NCBI GenBank assembly: GCA_948648655.1
Contig: CAPKVJ010000007.1
Location: 1 to 53,758 of the forward strand
Length of the DNA: 53,758 nucleotides
Source of the DNA: an uncultured Candidatus Saccharibacteria bacterium
Lineage (GTDB): Bacteria; Patescibacteriota; Saccharimonadia; Saccharimonadales; Saccharimonadaceae
Direction of reading: 5' to 3'
The position numbers were made by a program, and so were the translations under genes. Shown one piece after another: positions 1-7,913 of the stretch (its first letter is position 1; every line of letters starts with the position of its first letter). The notes under the pieces were generated by a model. It was not told the origin of the DNA. It saw only the letters and a list, made by a program, of their open reading frames with translations, and searched no databases.

Positions 1-1
1 G

Positions 2-622
2 GCAGCCGATACGGATATTGAGAGTGATTGGAACAGTAGTAGCGAATATCCACCAACGAATACATTGGACATTGGTCAAGCAGGATCAAGCTCTAGTACT
101 AGTACGAGTTCGTGGAGAGGAAGTAACGTCACAAACGGCCACGACTCGTCAGGGAATTATTACTCTTTTAATGCAGCAACAGCAGATACCCGTGTTGGAG
201 GAAATTCTCGAGACAGGTCGGGTAGTATTTGTCCGAAAGGCTGGAGGTTGCCAACAGGCGGGAGAACTACCAAAGCTGGAACTGATGAATATATACCAAG
301 TAACAGTAACGAATTTTATAAATTGTTATATGCCTATGGTTACCCAGTGAATACGAGTTACACGGCTGACAGCTCTGGTGGCTCTACTGCATTATCGCAA
401 CCTGGCGCAGTCAATTTAGCACTCGAACCAATGTATTTTGTTTACGGAGGCAGATTGTACTCTAACAGCGGTAAAGTTTCAACGGGTGAAGTGCGCTATT
501 GGTCATCCACTGCCTACAGTGGTTCCTCTTATTGCTTGTATGCTTCATCCAGCGAAATCAGGCCTGCTGCACAATATCATAGCCTTGATTCGGGATTCTC
601 GGTACGCTGTGTCGCCCGTTAA
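2..622 (+). CDS. FISUMP-type (Fibrobacter major paralogous domain) surface protein, C-terminal part
   Basis: The reading frame is open from base 2, so the start lies outside the window. What is visible is a Ser/Thr/Asn-rich stretch, then a C-terminal domain with the marks of the FISUMP family: SICPKGWRLPTGG, NEFYKLL, a YWSSTAY motif and the terminal VRCVAR. These domains are typical of secreted or surface proteins and have a compact lectin-like fold in related families (family knowledge). The last 65 residues, starting at MYFVYGGR, align end to end with the six dispersed cassettes elsewhere in the window (YFVRSG ... WSS ... FPLRCLAS). This gene is therefore a full-length relative of them, but it lacks their conserved 37-bp end block. 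Its exact role is unknown. Confidence 0.75.
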   Translation, partial: AADTDIESDWNSSSEYPPTNTLDIGQAGSSSSTSTSSWRGSNVTNGHDSSGNYYSFNAATADTRVGGNSRDRSGSICPKGWRLPTGGRTTKAGTDEYIPSNSNEFYKLLYAYGYPVNTSYTADSSGGSTALSQPGAVNLALEPMYFVYGGRLYSNSGKVSTGEVRYWSSTAYSGSSYCLYASSSEIRPAAQYHSLDSGFSVRCVAR

Positions 623-704
623 CTAGCCTCCCTCCGCAGTGCGCGCCCATAATTAAAGTACTTATGTAGGCTTCTTGCTTTAGCTATGGATATCAAGAAA
701 GACG

Positions 705-713
705 TGGTATAAT
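705..713 (+). promoter_or_regulatory. Extended -10 promoter of ndk
   Basis: TGG followed by TATAAT at 708-713, with no good -35 box at 17 bp. An AAGGAG ribosome binding site precedes the ATG at 736. Confidence 0.5.
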
Positions 714-735
714 TATAGAAAAATAAGGAGTTTGT

Positions 736-1251
736 ATGGGCAAAGAAAAAGAACTAGTAGAACGAAGTCTGGTAGTTTTGAAGCCAGATTCTATCCAGCG
801 TGGAATTGTAGGTGAGATTATTACACGATTTGAGCGTGTAGGGTTAAAGATTGTCGGCATCAAGATGGTTATGCCAGACGAGGATCATTACCGTGCTCAC
901 TACGAAGAAATTGGACAGATGATTACGCGACGAGGGGAGCAGGCGTTTCGGTACAACTTGAGCTATATGATGACCGGGCCAGTAATTGCAATGGTACTTG
1001 AAGGCGTCGAAGCCGTGCCACTAGTAAGAAAGATTGTTGGCCCAACCGAACCAAAATCCGCCGAGATGGGCACAATTCGTGGAGATTATTCACATATGAG
1101 CTTCGGTTATTCGGATGCGAAGGGTATGGGAGTGCCAAACTTGGTACACGCTAGCGGCAGTAAAGAAGAAGCAAAGAAAGAAATCAAGTTGTGGTTTAGA
1201 GACGAAGAATTATACGATTATTCAGACTTGAATGAAAAGTACACTCGTTAA
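736..1251 (+). CDS. ndk: Nucleoside diphosphate kinase
   Basis: Transfers the gamma phosphate from ATP to other NDPs through a phosphohistidine, balancing NTP and dNTP pools in the cytoplasm. The phosphate-binding Lys is in VVLKPDSI (K16), the GTIRGDY motif is at 112-118, and the catalytic His138 lies in NLVHASGS. At 171 residues it is longer than the usual 130-150. The extra length is in the Kpn-loop region (about residues 58-80) and just before the active-site His (about 119-134); longer NDKs with such loops are known. The start has a good AAGGAG site. It is monocistronic, with its own promoter and a terminator immediately downstream. Confidence 0.95.
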   Translation: MGKEKELVERSLVVLKPDSIQRGIVGEIITRFERVGLKIVGIKMVMPDEDHYRAHYEEIGQMITRRGEQAFRYNLSYMMTGPVIAMVLEGVEAVPLVRKIVGPTEPKSAEMGTIRGDYSHMSFGYSDAKGMGVPNLVHASGSKEEAKKEIKLWFRDEELYDYSDLNEKYTR

Positions 1252-1271
1252 TAATTATTTACGAAATCAAT

Positions 1272-1299
1272 AGCACCTTCGGGGGGGGGGGTGCTTTTT
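1272..1299 (+). terminator. Intrinsic terminator of ndk with a G11 run
   Basis: AGCACC pairs with GGTGCT and is followed by TTTTT. The loop and 3' arm carry an unbroken run of 11 G at 1281-1291. Confidence 0.75.
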
Positions 1300-1314
1300 A
1301 TCACGGAGAGAATA

Positions 1315-1614
1315 ATGCGAGAAATCCATAAAAAGGTCAATAAAGAATATTTCGATCTAATTGCATCTGGTCAAAAGACTTTTGAATATCGAGTGAATGA
1401 TTTTGAATGCGAGCCAGGTGACATATTGATATTGGAGGAATACGAATATAATGCTGATTTTCGTGGCAGAAAAGCAACTGGGCGAGTATTAAAGAAAAAA
1501 GTAGGGCACGTGGCCAAAGTAACGGATTTTGAATGGCTAAAGCGGCCAGATGTACAGGCGGATTTCGAGAAGTACGGAGCGCAGATTATCTCGTTGATAA
1601 GCGAAGAGGAATAA
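1315..1614 (+). CDS. ASCH / DUF3850-like domain protein
   Basis: A 100-residue cytoplasmic protein. The pattern HKKVNKEYFDLIASGQKTFE, then RVNDF and GDILILEEYE, matches the ASCH-like DUF3850 fold, a small beta-barrel related to PUA domains and thought to bind RNA or nucleotides. No catalytic claim can be made from sequence. ATG 1315 is chosen because GGAGAG precedes it; the in-frame GTG at 1291 lies inside the ndk terminator. Its stop codon lies only 7 bp before the conserved end of a FISUMP cassette on the other strand. Confidence 0.7.
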   Translation: MREIHKKVNKEYFDLIASGQKTFEYRVNDFECEPGDILILEEYEYNADFRGRKATGRVLKKKVGHVAKVTDFEWLKRPDVQADFEKYGAQIISLISEEE

Positions 1615-1620
1615 TTATCC

Positions 1621-1835
1621 TCCTCCTACTACCTATACTCTAACTAGCTAGGCAGCGGAGGGGGAAGCCATATGAACGACCGCTGCTGCCTGACGGACTG
1701 ACGCTACTATTGCCGAAGCCCAAGCTGTAAGCGAGGACAGTATTAGAGTGGGACATAGAGGACCAATTGTAGCCGTTCTGTCCGGAGAACCTCAACTTGC
1801 TATAGTAGATGCTGACGCCCCCGCTGCGCACAAAG
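1621..1835 (-). repeat. Headless FISUMP cassette 1
   Basis: On the minus strand it encodes FVRSGGVSIYY through FPLRCLAS and stop, the last ~66 codons of a FISUMP domain. It has no Shine-Dalgarno, promoter or upstream coding part; the only possible start is GTG inside the conserved CTTTGTGCGCAGCGG. Its 3' end, 1626-1662 on the plus strand, carries the 37-bp block identical in all six cassettes, including CTAACTAGCTAGGCAGCGG and about 20 non-coding bases after the stop. It lies between the ASCH gene and tRNA-Ser. It is nearly the same as cassette 3 (25837-26053) except in the variable codons. Confidence 0.85.
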
Positions 1836-1873
1836 TGACAATTTCCTTGAAGTTATGGTATAATCTGAAGTAC

Positions 1874-1963
1874 GGAAGTGTGGCCGAGTGGTTGAAGGCG
1901 CACGCTTGGAAAGCGTGTGTGCGGGCAACCGTACCGGAGGTTCGAATCCTCTCGCTTCCGCCA
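1874..1963 (+). tRNA. tRNA-Ser (anticodon GGA)
   Basis: Acceptor GGAAGTG pairs with CGCTTCC (one G-U), the discriminator is G and CCA is encoded. The anticodon stem CACGCTT/AAGCGTG encloses GGA at 1908-1910, reading UCC and UCU. A long variable arm (GCGGGCAACCGTACC region) confirms a class II serine tRNA. The T arm contains GGTTCGAATCC. Confidence 0.95.
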
Positions 1964-1995
1964 GTATAACAGAAGTCAAATAGCTTCTGCCAATC

Positions 1996-2027
1996 AAAAA
2001 TAGCACTGTCGTTTGAGTGTTATTTTT
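1996..2027 (+). terminator. Terminator after tRNA-Ser
   Basis: AAAAATAGCACT pairs with AGTGTTATTTTT (one G-U), with a T-rich 3' arm. Confidence 0.65.
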
Positions 2028-2029
2028 AG

Positions 2030-2053
2030 TTTTACTCCAAATTTTACTCCAAT
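2030..2053 (+). repeat. Tandem 12-bp repeat downstream of tRNA-Ser
   Basis: TTTTACTCCAAA is followed directly by TTTTACTCCAAT (11 of 12 identical). Short tandem repeats just 3' of a tRNA can be scars of integrase-borne elements, but no integrase is present here. Confidence 0.5.
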
Positions 2054-2149
2054 TCAGACGGAAATACCCGATTTTGCGAGGTAGATACTTGCTGATTTCA
2101 TAGTATAATACTACTCGCGGAACTCTCGTAAGAACAATTGAGAAATATT

Positions 2150-2413
2150 ATGACAGCTTACGGCTGTGAGGATTTGGTCTATGACGGTTCGATGAAAGTT
2201 GACCCGGATACTTTCTTGTATTTTTACCATAAAGATACAAAACAATATGTCCTTCTGGATACCGATTATCTGGGTCAAGATGCCAACCTCGACTATCCAT
2301 ATATGCTTGATTTTAATTACTATAAAGACAAAAGCATAAGTCTCATGGTTAAAAACAATGTTCCATCAGCGAATAATAAGATTACGGCAGGAACGATACT
2401 TTTTGAAAGATAA
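2150..2413 (+). CDS. Hypothetical protein, 87 aa
   Basis: Not recognised. The ORF is aromatic- and Asp-rich (TFLYFYHKDTKQYVLLD), with no membrane segment or signal peptide. A TATAAT box at 2104-2109 lies upstream, but there is no convincing Shine-Dalgarno before ATG 2150, and the alternative TTG at 2138 is no better. Its place between a tRNA-proximal repeat and a cassette makes a degraded or acquired gene as likely as a functional one. Confidence 0.35.
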   Translation: MTAYGCEDLVYDGSMKVDPDTFLYFYHKDTKQYVLLDTDYLGQDANLDYPYMLDFNYYKDKSISLMVKNNVPSANNKITAGTILFER

Positions 2414-2490
2414 AAAGCAACAATGTCATATCTATAAAGCCAGCGGAGGTTCCCGTAGGTTTTTGTTATGTCCTTATTGCTGCCCCACCT

Positions 2491-2708
2491 CCTCCCTACT
2501 ACCTATACTCTAACTAGCTAGGCAGCGGAGGGGGAAGCCGTCCCAACGTGGATCATGCTCTGATACATATACTCCTTTGTCATTAAAGTAAAAGAAGATA
2601 GCATAAATAGTAGGATTGGCATAGGGTGTAGATGGCCAACTATACCCAATTTGCCCAGTATGTCGCAGGCTACTAATATCAATATTAACATTCCCGCTGC
2701 GCACAAAG
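2491..2708 (-). repeat. Headless FISUMP cassette 2
   Basis: It encodes FVRSGNVNIDISS through WDGFPLRCLAS and stop on the minus strand, again without start signals. The same CTTTGTGCGCAGCGG start and the 37-bp end block are present. The core differs from cassettes 1 and 3 at silent as well as replacement positions, so it belongs to another lineage. The conserved SGYYWSS region reads IGYSWPS here. It fills most of the 369-bp gap between 2413 and 2783. Confidence 0.82.
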
Positions 2709-2782
2709 ATACATACTCTTGACCATTCGTACTAAATAGCTTATGCTTAAATTAAAATAAACTTAAGCCAAAGGAGTTATAA

Positions 2783-3052
2783 ATGGCAAATCAAAATACA
2801 AAGGTACCAAAAATACCAGAAGAGTATCGTCCGATCTCAATGTGGGGCTATTTCGGTTACGAGATTCTCTTTTCGATTCCAATTATTGGTTGGATTTTTG
2901 TCATCGTCTTTGCTCTCACAGCATCAAATATCAACTTGCGCAATTTTGCCCGCTCACAATTCTGCCTCATTCTCATTTGGGCAGTCTTGTGGATTGTTAT
3001 TGCCTGCACTGGTGTGTTAGCTAGTATGCTTACTGCTGCCAAGCTATACTAA
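2783..3052 (+). CDS. Small two-TM membrane protein
   Basis: An 89-residue protein with two hydrophobic segments (about residues 26-47 and 60-85) joined by a short loop containing NINLRNFARSQF. The N-terminus has PEEYRPISMWGYFGYEILFSIP; short integral membrane proteins of this pattern occur in Firmicutes and Saccharibacteria without assigned function. A strong AAAGGAG site precedes the ATG, and a terminator follows at once, so it is a single-gene unit. Confidence 0.7.
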   Translation: MANQNTKVPKIPEEYRPISMWGYFGYEILFSIPIIGWIFVIVFALTASNINLRNFARSQFCLILIWAVLWIVIACTGVLASMLTAAKLY

Positions 3053-3060
3053 ATAGCCTT

Positions 3061-3090
3061 AAAAAGAGTCGGCATTCGCTGGCTCTTTTT
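3061..3090 (+). terminator. Intrinsic terminator
   Basis: AAAAAGAGTC pairs with GGCTCTTTTT (one G-U), ending in T6. Confidence 0.8.
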
Positions 3091-3117
3091 TGTTCTGGTC
3101 AAAACCGCGTTATTATG

Positions 3118-3123
3118 TATAAT
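3118..3123 (+). promoter_or_regulatory. -10 box of the lemA operon
   Basis: TATAAT, 33 bp before the lemA ATG, which has a TAGGAG ribosome binding site. Confidence 0.4.
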
Positions 3124-3156
3124 ATAAGTATATTTAGGATAGTTTAGGAGATTATT

Positions 3157-3732
3157 ATGACAATAGCCATTATCATTATCGTAGCAGTTATACTTATTTT
3201 ATTGTTTGCCTTTTGGGGGACCTACAATAGCCTGGTCAAGCTTGACGAGCGCGTCAATGAGGCTTGGTCGGATATTACAGTCCAGCTCAAGCGCCGTTCT
3301 GACCTTATCCCCAACCTCGTAGAAGTTGTCAAAGGTTACACCAAGCATGAGACCGAAGCCATCAAGGCTGTCTCTGACGCCCGCGCCAAGATGATGGGTG
3401 CCCGCTCAGTTGCCGATTCTGCCGAAGCAGATGGCTCGTTGACTGGTGCACTTTCTCGCTTGATGGCGGTCACCGAATCCTACCCCGAGCTCAAAGCCGA
3501 TCAGAACTTCCAGCAACTTACCACTGAAATTTCTGACACCGAAGACAAGATTCAGGCTGCTCGTCGCTTCTATAACGCCGGAGCCAAAGAACTCAATACA
3601 AAAATCAAACTTTTCCCCAGCAATATCATCAATAATATGGTCGGCCATTTCCAGAAGCGTGAATATTACAACGTCTCCGAAGACGAACAAGACAAGATCG
3701 AAAAGGCCCCAGAAGTAAAATTCAATAATTAA
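3157..3732 (+). CDS. lemA: LemA family protein
   Basis: A 191-residue LemA protein: an N-terminal membrane anchor (residues 2-22), then a long helical domain beginning YNSLVKLDERVNEAWSDI and containing RRSDLIPNLVEVVKGY, the family hallmark. LemA proteins are membrane-anchored helical-bundle proteins of poorly defined function, often encoded beside HtpX-like proteases. Here lemA is directly followed by htpX (39-bp gap), probably in one transcript, suggesting a shared role in envelope stress or membrane protein quality control (inference). Confidence 0.93.
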   Translation: MTIAIIIIVAVILILLFAFWGTYNSLVKLDERVNEAWSDITVQLKRRSDLIPNLVEVVKGYTKHETEAIKAVSDARAKMMGARSVADSAEADGSLTGALSRLMAVTESYPELKADQNFQQLTTEISDTEDKIQAARRFYNAGAKELNTKIKLFPSNIINNMVGHFQKREYYNVSEDEQDKIEKAPEVKFNN

Positions 3733-3771
3733 ATATATTTCGGTCCAGAGACCTAAGCCCGATTCCTGATT

Positions 3772-4650
3772 ATGTACAAACAAATTGCCGCAAATAAACG
3801 CAACACGATTTTTATTATGATAGGCTTCGTAGCGGTTATCGCCGCGATCGGAGCCGCTATCGCCTATTTTCTGAATGACTGGTGGATTGTCATCTACGTC
3901 TTCGTAATCGCCGTTGTCTATGCTTTGATTCAATATTTTGCCGCCAGTTCACTTGCCGTGTCAATGACTGGAGCCAAGGAAATCCAGAAAAAGGATAATC
4001 CTCGCCTCTACAATACAGTCGAAAACCTCGCAATCACCGCTGGACTCCCTATGCCAAAAGTCTATATTATCAATGATGCCGCTCCCAATGCTTTTGCCAC
4101 TGGCCGCGATCCCGAGCACGCAGTGGTTGCCGCGACCACTGGTTTGTTGGATATTATGGACAACAAAGAGCTCACCGCTGTGATGGCACATGAGATGTCG
4201 CATGTCAAAAACTACGATATTCGCGTCTCGATGGTGACCTTTGGCCTCGTATGTATAGTCGGCTTTATCGCTGATCTCGGTGTGCGCATGATGCTAATGA
4301 CTAGCCGGCATGATGATGACGATAACAGCCCAATTGGTCTTATTGTGGTAGTGCTGGTTTCGGTTTTAGCTCCAATCGCCGCTTCTATTGCTCAAATGGC
4401 CGTTTCACGTGAGCGTGAATATTTAGCTGATGCTAGTGCTGCTCATCTTACTCGCTATCCCGAAGGTATGATTTCTGCACTCAAGAAGCTTGATACTCAT
4501 GCTCGCCCCATGAAGCAACAAAATCCGGCCACCGAAGCCTTATTTATTAATAATCCTCTACGCAAAAGTTCACTAAACTCACTTTTCAGTACTCATCCTC
4601 CAATTGAAAAACGCATCGAAAGGCTAGAACATGGCAAAACCAAGTTCTAA
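3772..4650 (+). CDS. htpX: HtpX-like membrane zinc metalloprotease
   Basis: An M48-family integral membrane protease that degrades misfolded membrane proteins. It has two N-terminal TM helices (about 18-37 and 40-62), the zinc motif HEMSH (H140 and H144 as ligands, E141 catalytic), two further TM helices (about 155-175 and 187-210) and the third ligand Glu in REREYLADASAAH near residue 217. The length of 292 matches the family. No clear Shine-Dalgarno is visible, which fits translation from the lemA transcript. Its last 20 bases overlap the next gene, suggesting translational coupling. Confidence 0.95.
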   Translation: MYKQIAANKRNTIFIMIGFVAVIAAIGAAIAYFLNDWWIVIYVFVIAVVYALIQYFAASSLAVSMTGAKEIQKKDNPRLYNTVENLAITAGLPMPKVYIINDAAPNAFATGRDPEHAVVAATTGLLDIMDNKELTAVMAHEMSHVKNYDIRVSMVTFGLVCIVGFIADLGVRMMLMTSRHDDDDNSPIGLIVVVLVSVLAPIAASIAQMAVSREREYLADASAAHLTRYPEGMISALKKLDTHARPMKQQNPATEALFINNPLRKSSLNSLFSTHPPIEKRIERLEHGKTKF

Positions 4651-5728
4651 ACTCAAAAATAGTCACCACAACACAAAGCGGAAGTCTAGCCGTCTGAAGA
4701 AAGTTTTGCGCCAAATTAAGATTAAGACACGTAGTAGCTGGAAGAAAGTACAAAACTTCCGTGCCCAACATATCCACTTGCACAAAAGTTTTCGTCGTTC
4801 TTATCGCGAAGATTATGTGCGCGAAACTCGCACTCCTGGCTTGCTCAGCCACGCGATGCTCACCTACAAAGAGATTTTTAAACACTGGAAAGTCTTCGGT
4901 CGATTGCTAATCCTGATGGTAATATTATTCATTCTCGCTGTTGGGTTGATGAGTGAAGAATTTTATCATCAGTTCCAAGATGTCATCGATGAAACTGGTG
5001 CCGAGATTGCTAATGGTGATGGAACTAGTAATTTTCTCAAAGCTAGCTTATTGCTTATCTCGACGATTACAAGTGGCGGTCTCGACACAGGTATGGGTGA
5101 AGTACAGACTGTTTTTATGATTATACTTTTCCTGACGATTTGGCTAGTAGTAATTTTTCTTCTACGTCATTTTAGAGCTGGGGAATCACCGAGTTTACGT
5201 GATGGCTTGTACAATGCATTAGCACCATTAGTTTCGACTTTGTTGGTGTTTATTCTGATTTTTGTACAGGCGATCCCTATTATGCTAGTTATCATCACCT
5301 ATTCGGCGGCCGTTATGACTGATTTTCTTGCTACGCCATTCTATGCATTACTATATTTCCTATTTGCGGCAGTTATGCTGCTACTGAGCGGCTATATGCT
5401 ATCAAGCTCAATCATTGCATTAGTTAGTACTACAGCACCTGGTATATACCCGATCAACGCCGTATTAACTGCTTCTGATCTCATGGCTGGACGACGGATA
5501 AAATTCATCATTAGACTGATCTACTTATTTATAGTAATTATCTTGCTGTATATTATTATCATGCTGCCAGTTATCTTGCTAGATATGTGGTTCAAGAGTA
5601 TGTGGAGCTGGCTAGAAAGCTGGCCAATCGTACCGTTCTTCTTGCTCGTAGTAACTTGTTTTGCGATGATTTATCTCACTACTTATATCTATTTATACTA
5701 TTGTTGGCTTTTGGACCAGGATAACTGA
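4631..5728 (+). CDS. Polytopic membrane protein, basic N-terminus
   Basis: Family not recognised. A 365-residue protein with a strongly basic cytoplasmic N-terminus (about residues 1-75, many Lys/Arg/His), then about six TM helices between residue 90 and the C-terminus. Only short loops separate the helices; one carries SEEFYHQFQDVIDETGAEIA. No transporter or enzyme motif was found. It overlaps htpX by 20 bp and probably ends the lemA-htpX operon. A role with the HtpX protease is possible from context only. Confidence 0.75.
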   Translation: MAKPSSKLKNSHHNTKRKSSRLKKVLRQIKIKTRSSWKKVQNFRAQHIHLHKSFRRSYREDYVRETRTPGLLSHAMLTYKEIFKHWKVFGRLLILMVILFILAVGLMSEEFYHQFQDVIDETGAEIANGDGTSNFLKASLLLISTITSGGLDTGMGEVQTVFMIILFLTIWLVVIFLLRHFRAGESPSLRDGLYNALAPLVSTLLVFILIFVQAIPIMLVIITYSAAVMTDFLATPFYALLYFLFAAVMLLLSGYMLSSSIIALVSTTAPGIYPINAVLTASDLMAGRRIKFIIRLIYLFIVIILLYIIIMLPVILLDMWFKSMWSWLESWPIVPFFLLVVTCFAMIYLTTYIYLYYCWLLDQDN

Positions 5729-5770
5729 TTAGCAGTATTGCGATTATCTTCCTTCAACTTAATACCTTCA

Positions 5771-5779
5771 TGTTATAAT
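5771..5779 (+). promoter_or_regulatory. Extended -10 promoter of ligA
   Basis: TGT followed by TATAAT at 5774-5779; TTGGAGG ribosome binding site before ATG 5802. Confidence 0.55.
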
Positions 5780-5801
5780 TAAGATAACTTTTGGAGGTAA
5801 A

Positions 5802-7814
5802 ATGGATAAAAAACAGGCGAGCCAACGCATCATTAAGTTACGTGAATTGATTAACGACTATCGCTATCATTATCATGTGCTTGATGAATCAATCATGTCG
5901 GAAGCTGCTGCTGATTCTCTGAAGCATGAACTAGCCGAGCTCGAACACAAATACCCTGATCTTATTACTCCAGATTCGCCGACGCAGCGTGTAGCTGGTA
6001 AGCCTTTGGATAAATTCACCAAAGTCACCCATGCCGAGCGTATGATTTCTTTAAGTGATGTTTTTTCTGAAGCTGAAATCCGCGATTGGGTGCGCGCCGA
6101 CGAGAAATTAATGCTTGAACGTGGGCTAAACGACGGCAGAATTCAAGCATATTTTACCGATATCAAAATGGATGGTTTAGCTTGCGCTTTGCATTACGAG
6201 GATGGACTTTTTGTGCAAGCTGTGACGCGTGGTGATGGCATGGTTGGGGAAGACGTTACGATGAACGTGCGCACAATCGAGAATATCCCGCTCAAAATTA
6301 CCGAAACCGGTCATGTCGAAGTGCGGGGTGAGATCGTAATTTTTAAGCAGGATTTTGAAGAGCTAAATGCAGTGGAACGTAAAAAAGGTGCAGCGGGTTT
6401 TGCCAACCCGCGCAACCTCGCAGCCGGCAGTATCCGCCAGCTAGACCCACGTGTCGCCGCTAGTCGTCGTTTGCGTTTTATGGCATATGACCTAGTGACG
6501 CCAGACTTGCCGACTTATTCCGAATCTTATGTGAGGTTGCGCGAGCTAGGCTTTCGGACCAGTGGGGAGGACCATGTGTTCAAAAGCGTCGGTGAAGTCA
6601 TGCAGGAAATCGAGCGCCTTGATGGCTATCGTGAGACTTTACCTTTTAATACTGACGGTATGGTGATTAAGATTAATGATCGCAAAATCTACAAGGCGCT
6701 CGGCATCGTTGGCAAAACCCCGCGCGGCGCCGTTGCGTTCAAATTCCCAGCCGAAGAAAGCACCACACGCGTTCGCGATATCGTGATTAGCATCGGACGC
6801 ACCGGCGCCGCTACTCCTGTTGCCATTCTTGACCCGGTCGTAGTCGCTGGCAGTACTGTGCGCCACGCTAGCCTGCACAATGCTGACGAAATTAAACGTC
6901 TCGATGTACGTATTGGCGATACCGTGATAATTTATAAGGCCGGCGACATTATTCCTCAGGTCAAAGAAGTTTTGGTGAGTCTACGACCAGAGGGAGCGAG
7001 GCCTTTTGATTATATGGAGGCCTTGAAGCAGCAATATCCCGAGCTTGAATTTGAGCGTCCGGAAGGTGAGGTAGTTTACCGTGTCAAAGGCGAAGATTCA
7101 GATTTTATTTTGAAGCGCGCGCTCGAGTATTATGCTTCGAAATCAGCTCTTAATATTGACGGACTAGGTGAGAAAAACGTCGAAGCCCTAGTGAATGCCG
7201 GATTAGTGAGAACCATCGCCGACCTCTACCGATTGGATGCCGGCAAGCTCAAAATGTTGGAGCGTTTCGGTCGAGTTTCGTCGCGCAAACTTTTTGACGC
7301 AATCCAAAATTCCAAGCGTCCTCAACTTAATAAATTTATTACCGCACTCGGCATCCGTCACGTCGGCGAACAGACCGCCGTGACGCTAGCAAACCATTTT
7401 GGCTCCATTGATGCTCTTTTGCAGGCGACCGAAGAAGATCTCGTGAAATTACCCGACATCGGTCAAGTAGTTGCCGAATCAATCCTGGCTTGGTGCGCTG
7501 ACGAAGACAATATCAAGCTGTGGCAGGAGCTGAAAGAGCTCGGTGTCGAGCCAGTACATGTCGATCAGTCGAGCTTACCCCTAGCCGGTAAGAGCTATCT
7601 CGTCACTGGTACGTTGAGCGACATGGGTCGTGAAGAAGCCGAAGACCAGCTGCGCACACTGGGTGCGACAGTCACTAGCGGTGTAACGAAGAGTACCACC
7701 GCTCTGATTGTGGGCGACAAGCCAGGCAAAAGCAAACTCACAAAAGCCGCAAAGCTCGGCATCGAACTAATTGACGAGGCAGGGTTCAAAAAGCTCATCT
7801 CTGCGCAAAAATAA
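5802..7814 (+). CDS. ligA: NAD-dependent DNA ligase LigA, zinc finger lost
   Basis: Seals DNA nicks in replication and repair using NAD+. Domain order: Ia (1-65), adenylation domain with the catalytic lysine in IKMDGLA (K122), OB fold, HhH region (about 455-585) and BRCT (about 590-668). At 670 residues it is of normal size. Two oddities are plain. The four-Cys zinc finger expected near 405-440 is absent: the segment from PFDYMEALKQQYPE to LEYYASKSALNI has no cysteine. In domain Ia the usual DAEYD reads EAAAD, losing the Tyr that binds NMN in E. coli LigA. The catalytic core looks intact, so it should still be a ligase. Confidence 0.95.
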   Translation: MDKKQASQRIIKLRELINDYRYHYHVLDESIMSEAAADSLKHELAELEHKYPDLITPDSPTQRVAGKPLDKFTKVTHAERMISLSDVFSEAEIRDWVRADEKLMLERGLNDGRIQAYFTDIKMDGLACALHYEDGLFVQAVTRGDGMVGEDVTMNVRTIENIPLKITETGHVEVRGEIVIFKQDFEELNAVERKKGAAGFANPRNLAAGSIRQLDPRVAASRRLRFMAYDLVTPDLPTYSESYVRLRELGFRTSGEDHVFKSVGEVMQEIERLDGYRETLPFNTDGMVIKINDRKIYKALGIVGKTPRGAVAFKFPAEESTTRVRDIVISIGRTGAATPVAILDPVVVAGSTVRHASLHNADEIKRLDVRIGDTVIIYKAGDIIPQVKEVLVSLRPEGARPFDYMEALKQQYPELEFERPEGEVVYRVKGEDSDFILKRALEYYASKSALNIDGLGEKNVEALVNAGLVRTIADLYRLDAGKLKMLERFGRVSSRKLFDAIQNSKRPQLNKFITALGIRHVGEQTAVTLANHFGSIDALLQATEEDLVKLPDIGQVVAESILAWCADEDNIKLWQELKELGVEPVHVDQSSLPLAGKSYLVTGTLSDMGREEAEDQLRTLGATVTSGVTKSTTALIVGDKPGKSKLTKAAKLGIELIDEAGFKKLISAQK

Positions 7815-7825
7815 GCATTATAATA

Positions 7826-7854
7826 TTGACTTTTCACAAAATGTGTGCTATAAT
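7826..7854 (+). promoter_or_regulatory. Family promoter (TTGACT-17-TATAAT)
   Basis: TTGACT at 7826-7831, 17-bp spacer, TATAAT at 7849-7854 within TGTGTGCTATAATGAA. It shares flanking bases with nine other promoters in the window. Start expected near 7861; the 52-nt leader has a GCCCTG/CAGGG hairpin at 7863-7884. Confidence 0.85.
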
Positions 7855-7888
7855 GAAGAGATGGGCCCTGCTTCCACAGGGGGCACAT

Positions 7889-7913
7889 TAAAAAAGAAAG
7901 GAGGTCTTTATTA
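7889..7913 (+). promoter_or_regulatory. Ribosome binding site in a hairpin loop
   Basis: TAAAAAAGA (7889-7897) pairs with TCTTTATTA (7905-7913) with one mismatch. The loop holds AAGGAGG and the 3' arm ends on the A of the ATG. The same plan recurs at 26231, 30763 and 49153. Confidence 0.55.

Noticed and set aside
1874..2053. Integrated element at tRNA-Ser
   Set aside because: The tandem 12-mer is suggestive, but there is no integrase, no duplicated tRNA end and no cargo; kept only as a repeat.
3406..3933. 175-codon minus-strand ORF across lemA and htpX
   Set aside because: Covers the ends of two well-supported genes in reverse; composition is that of a shadow.
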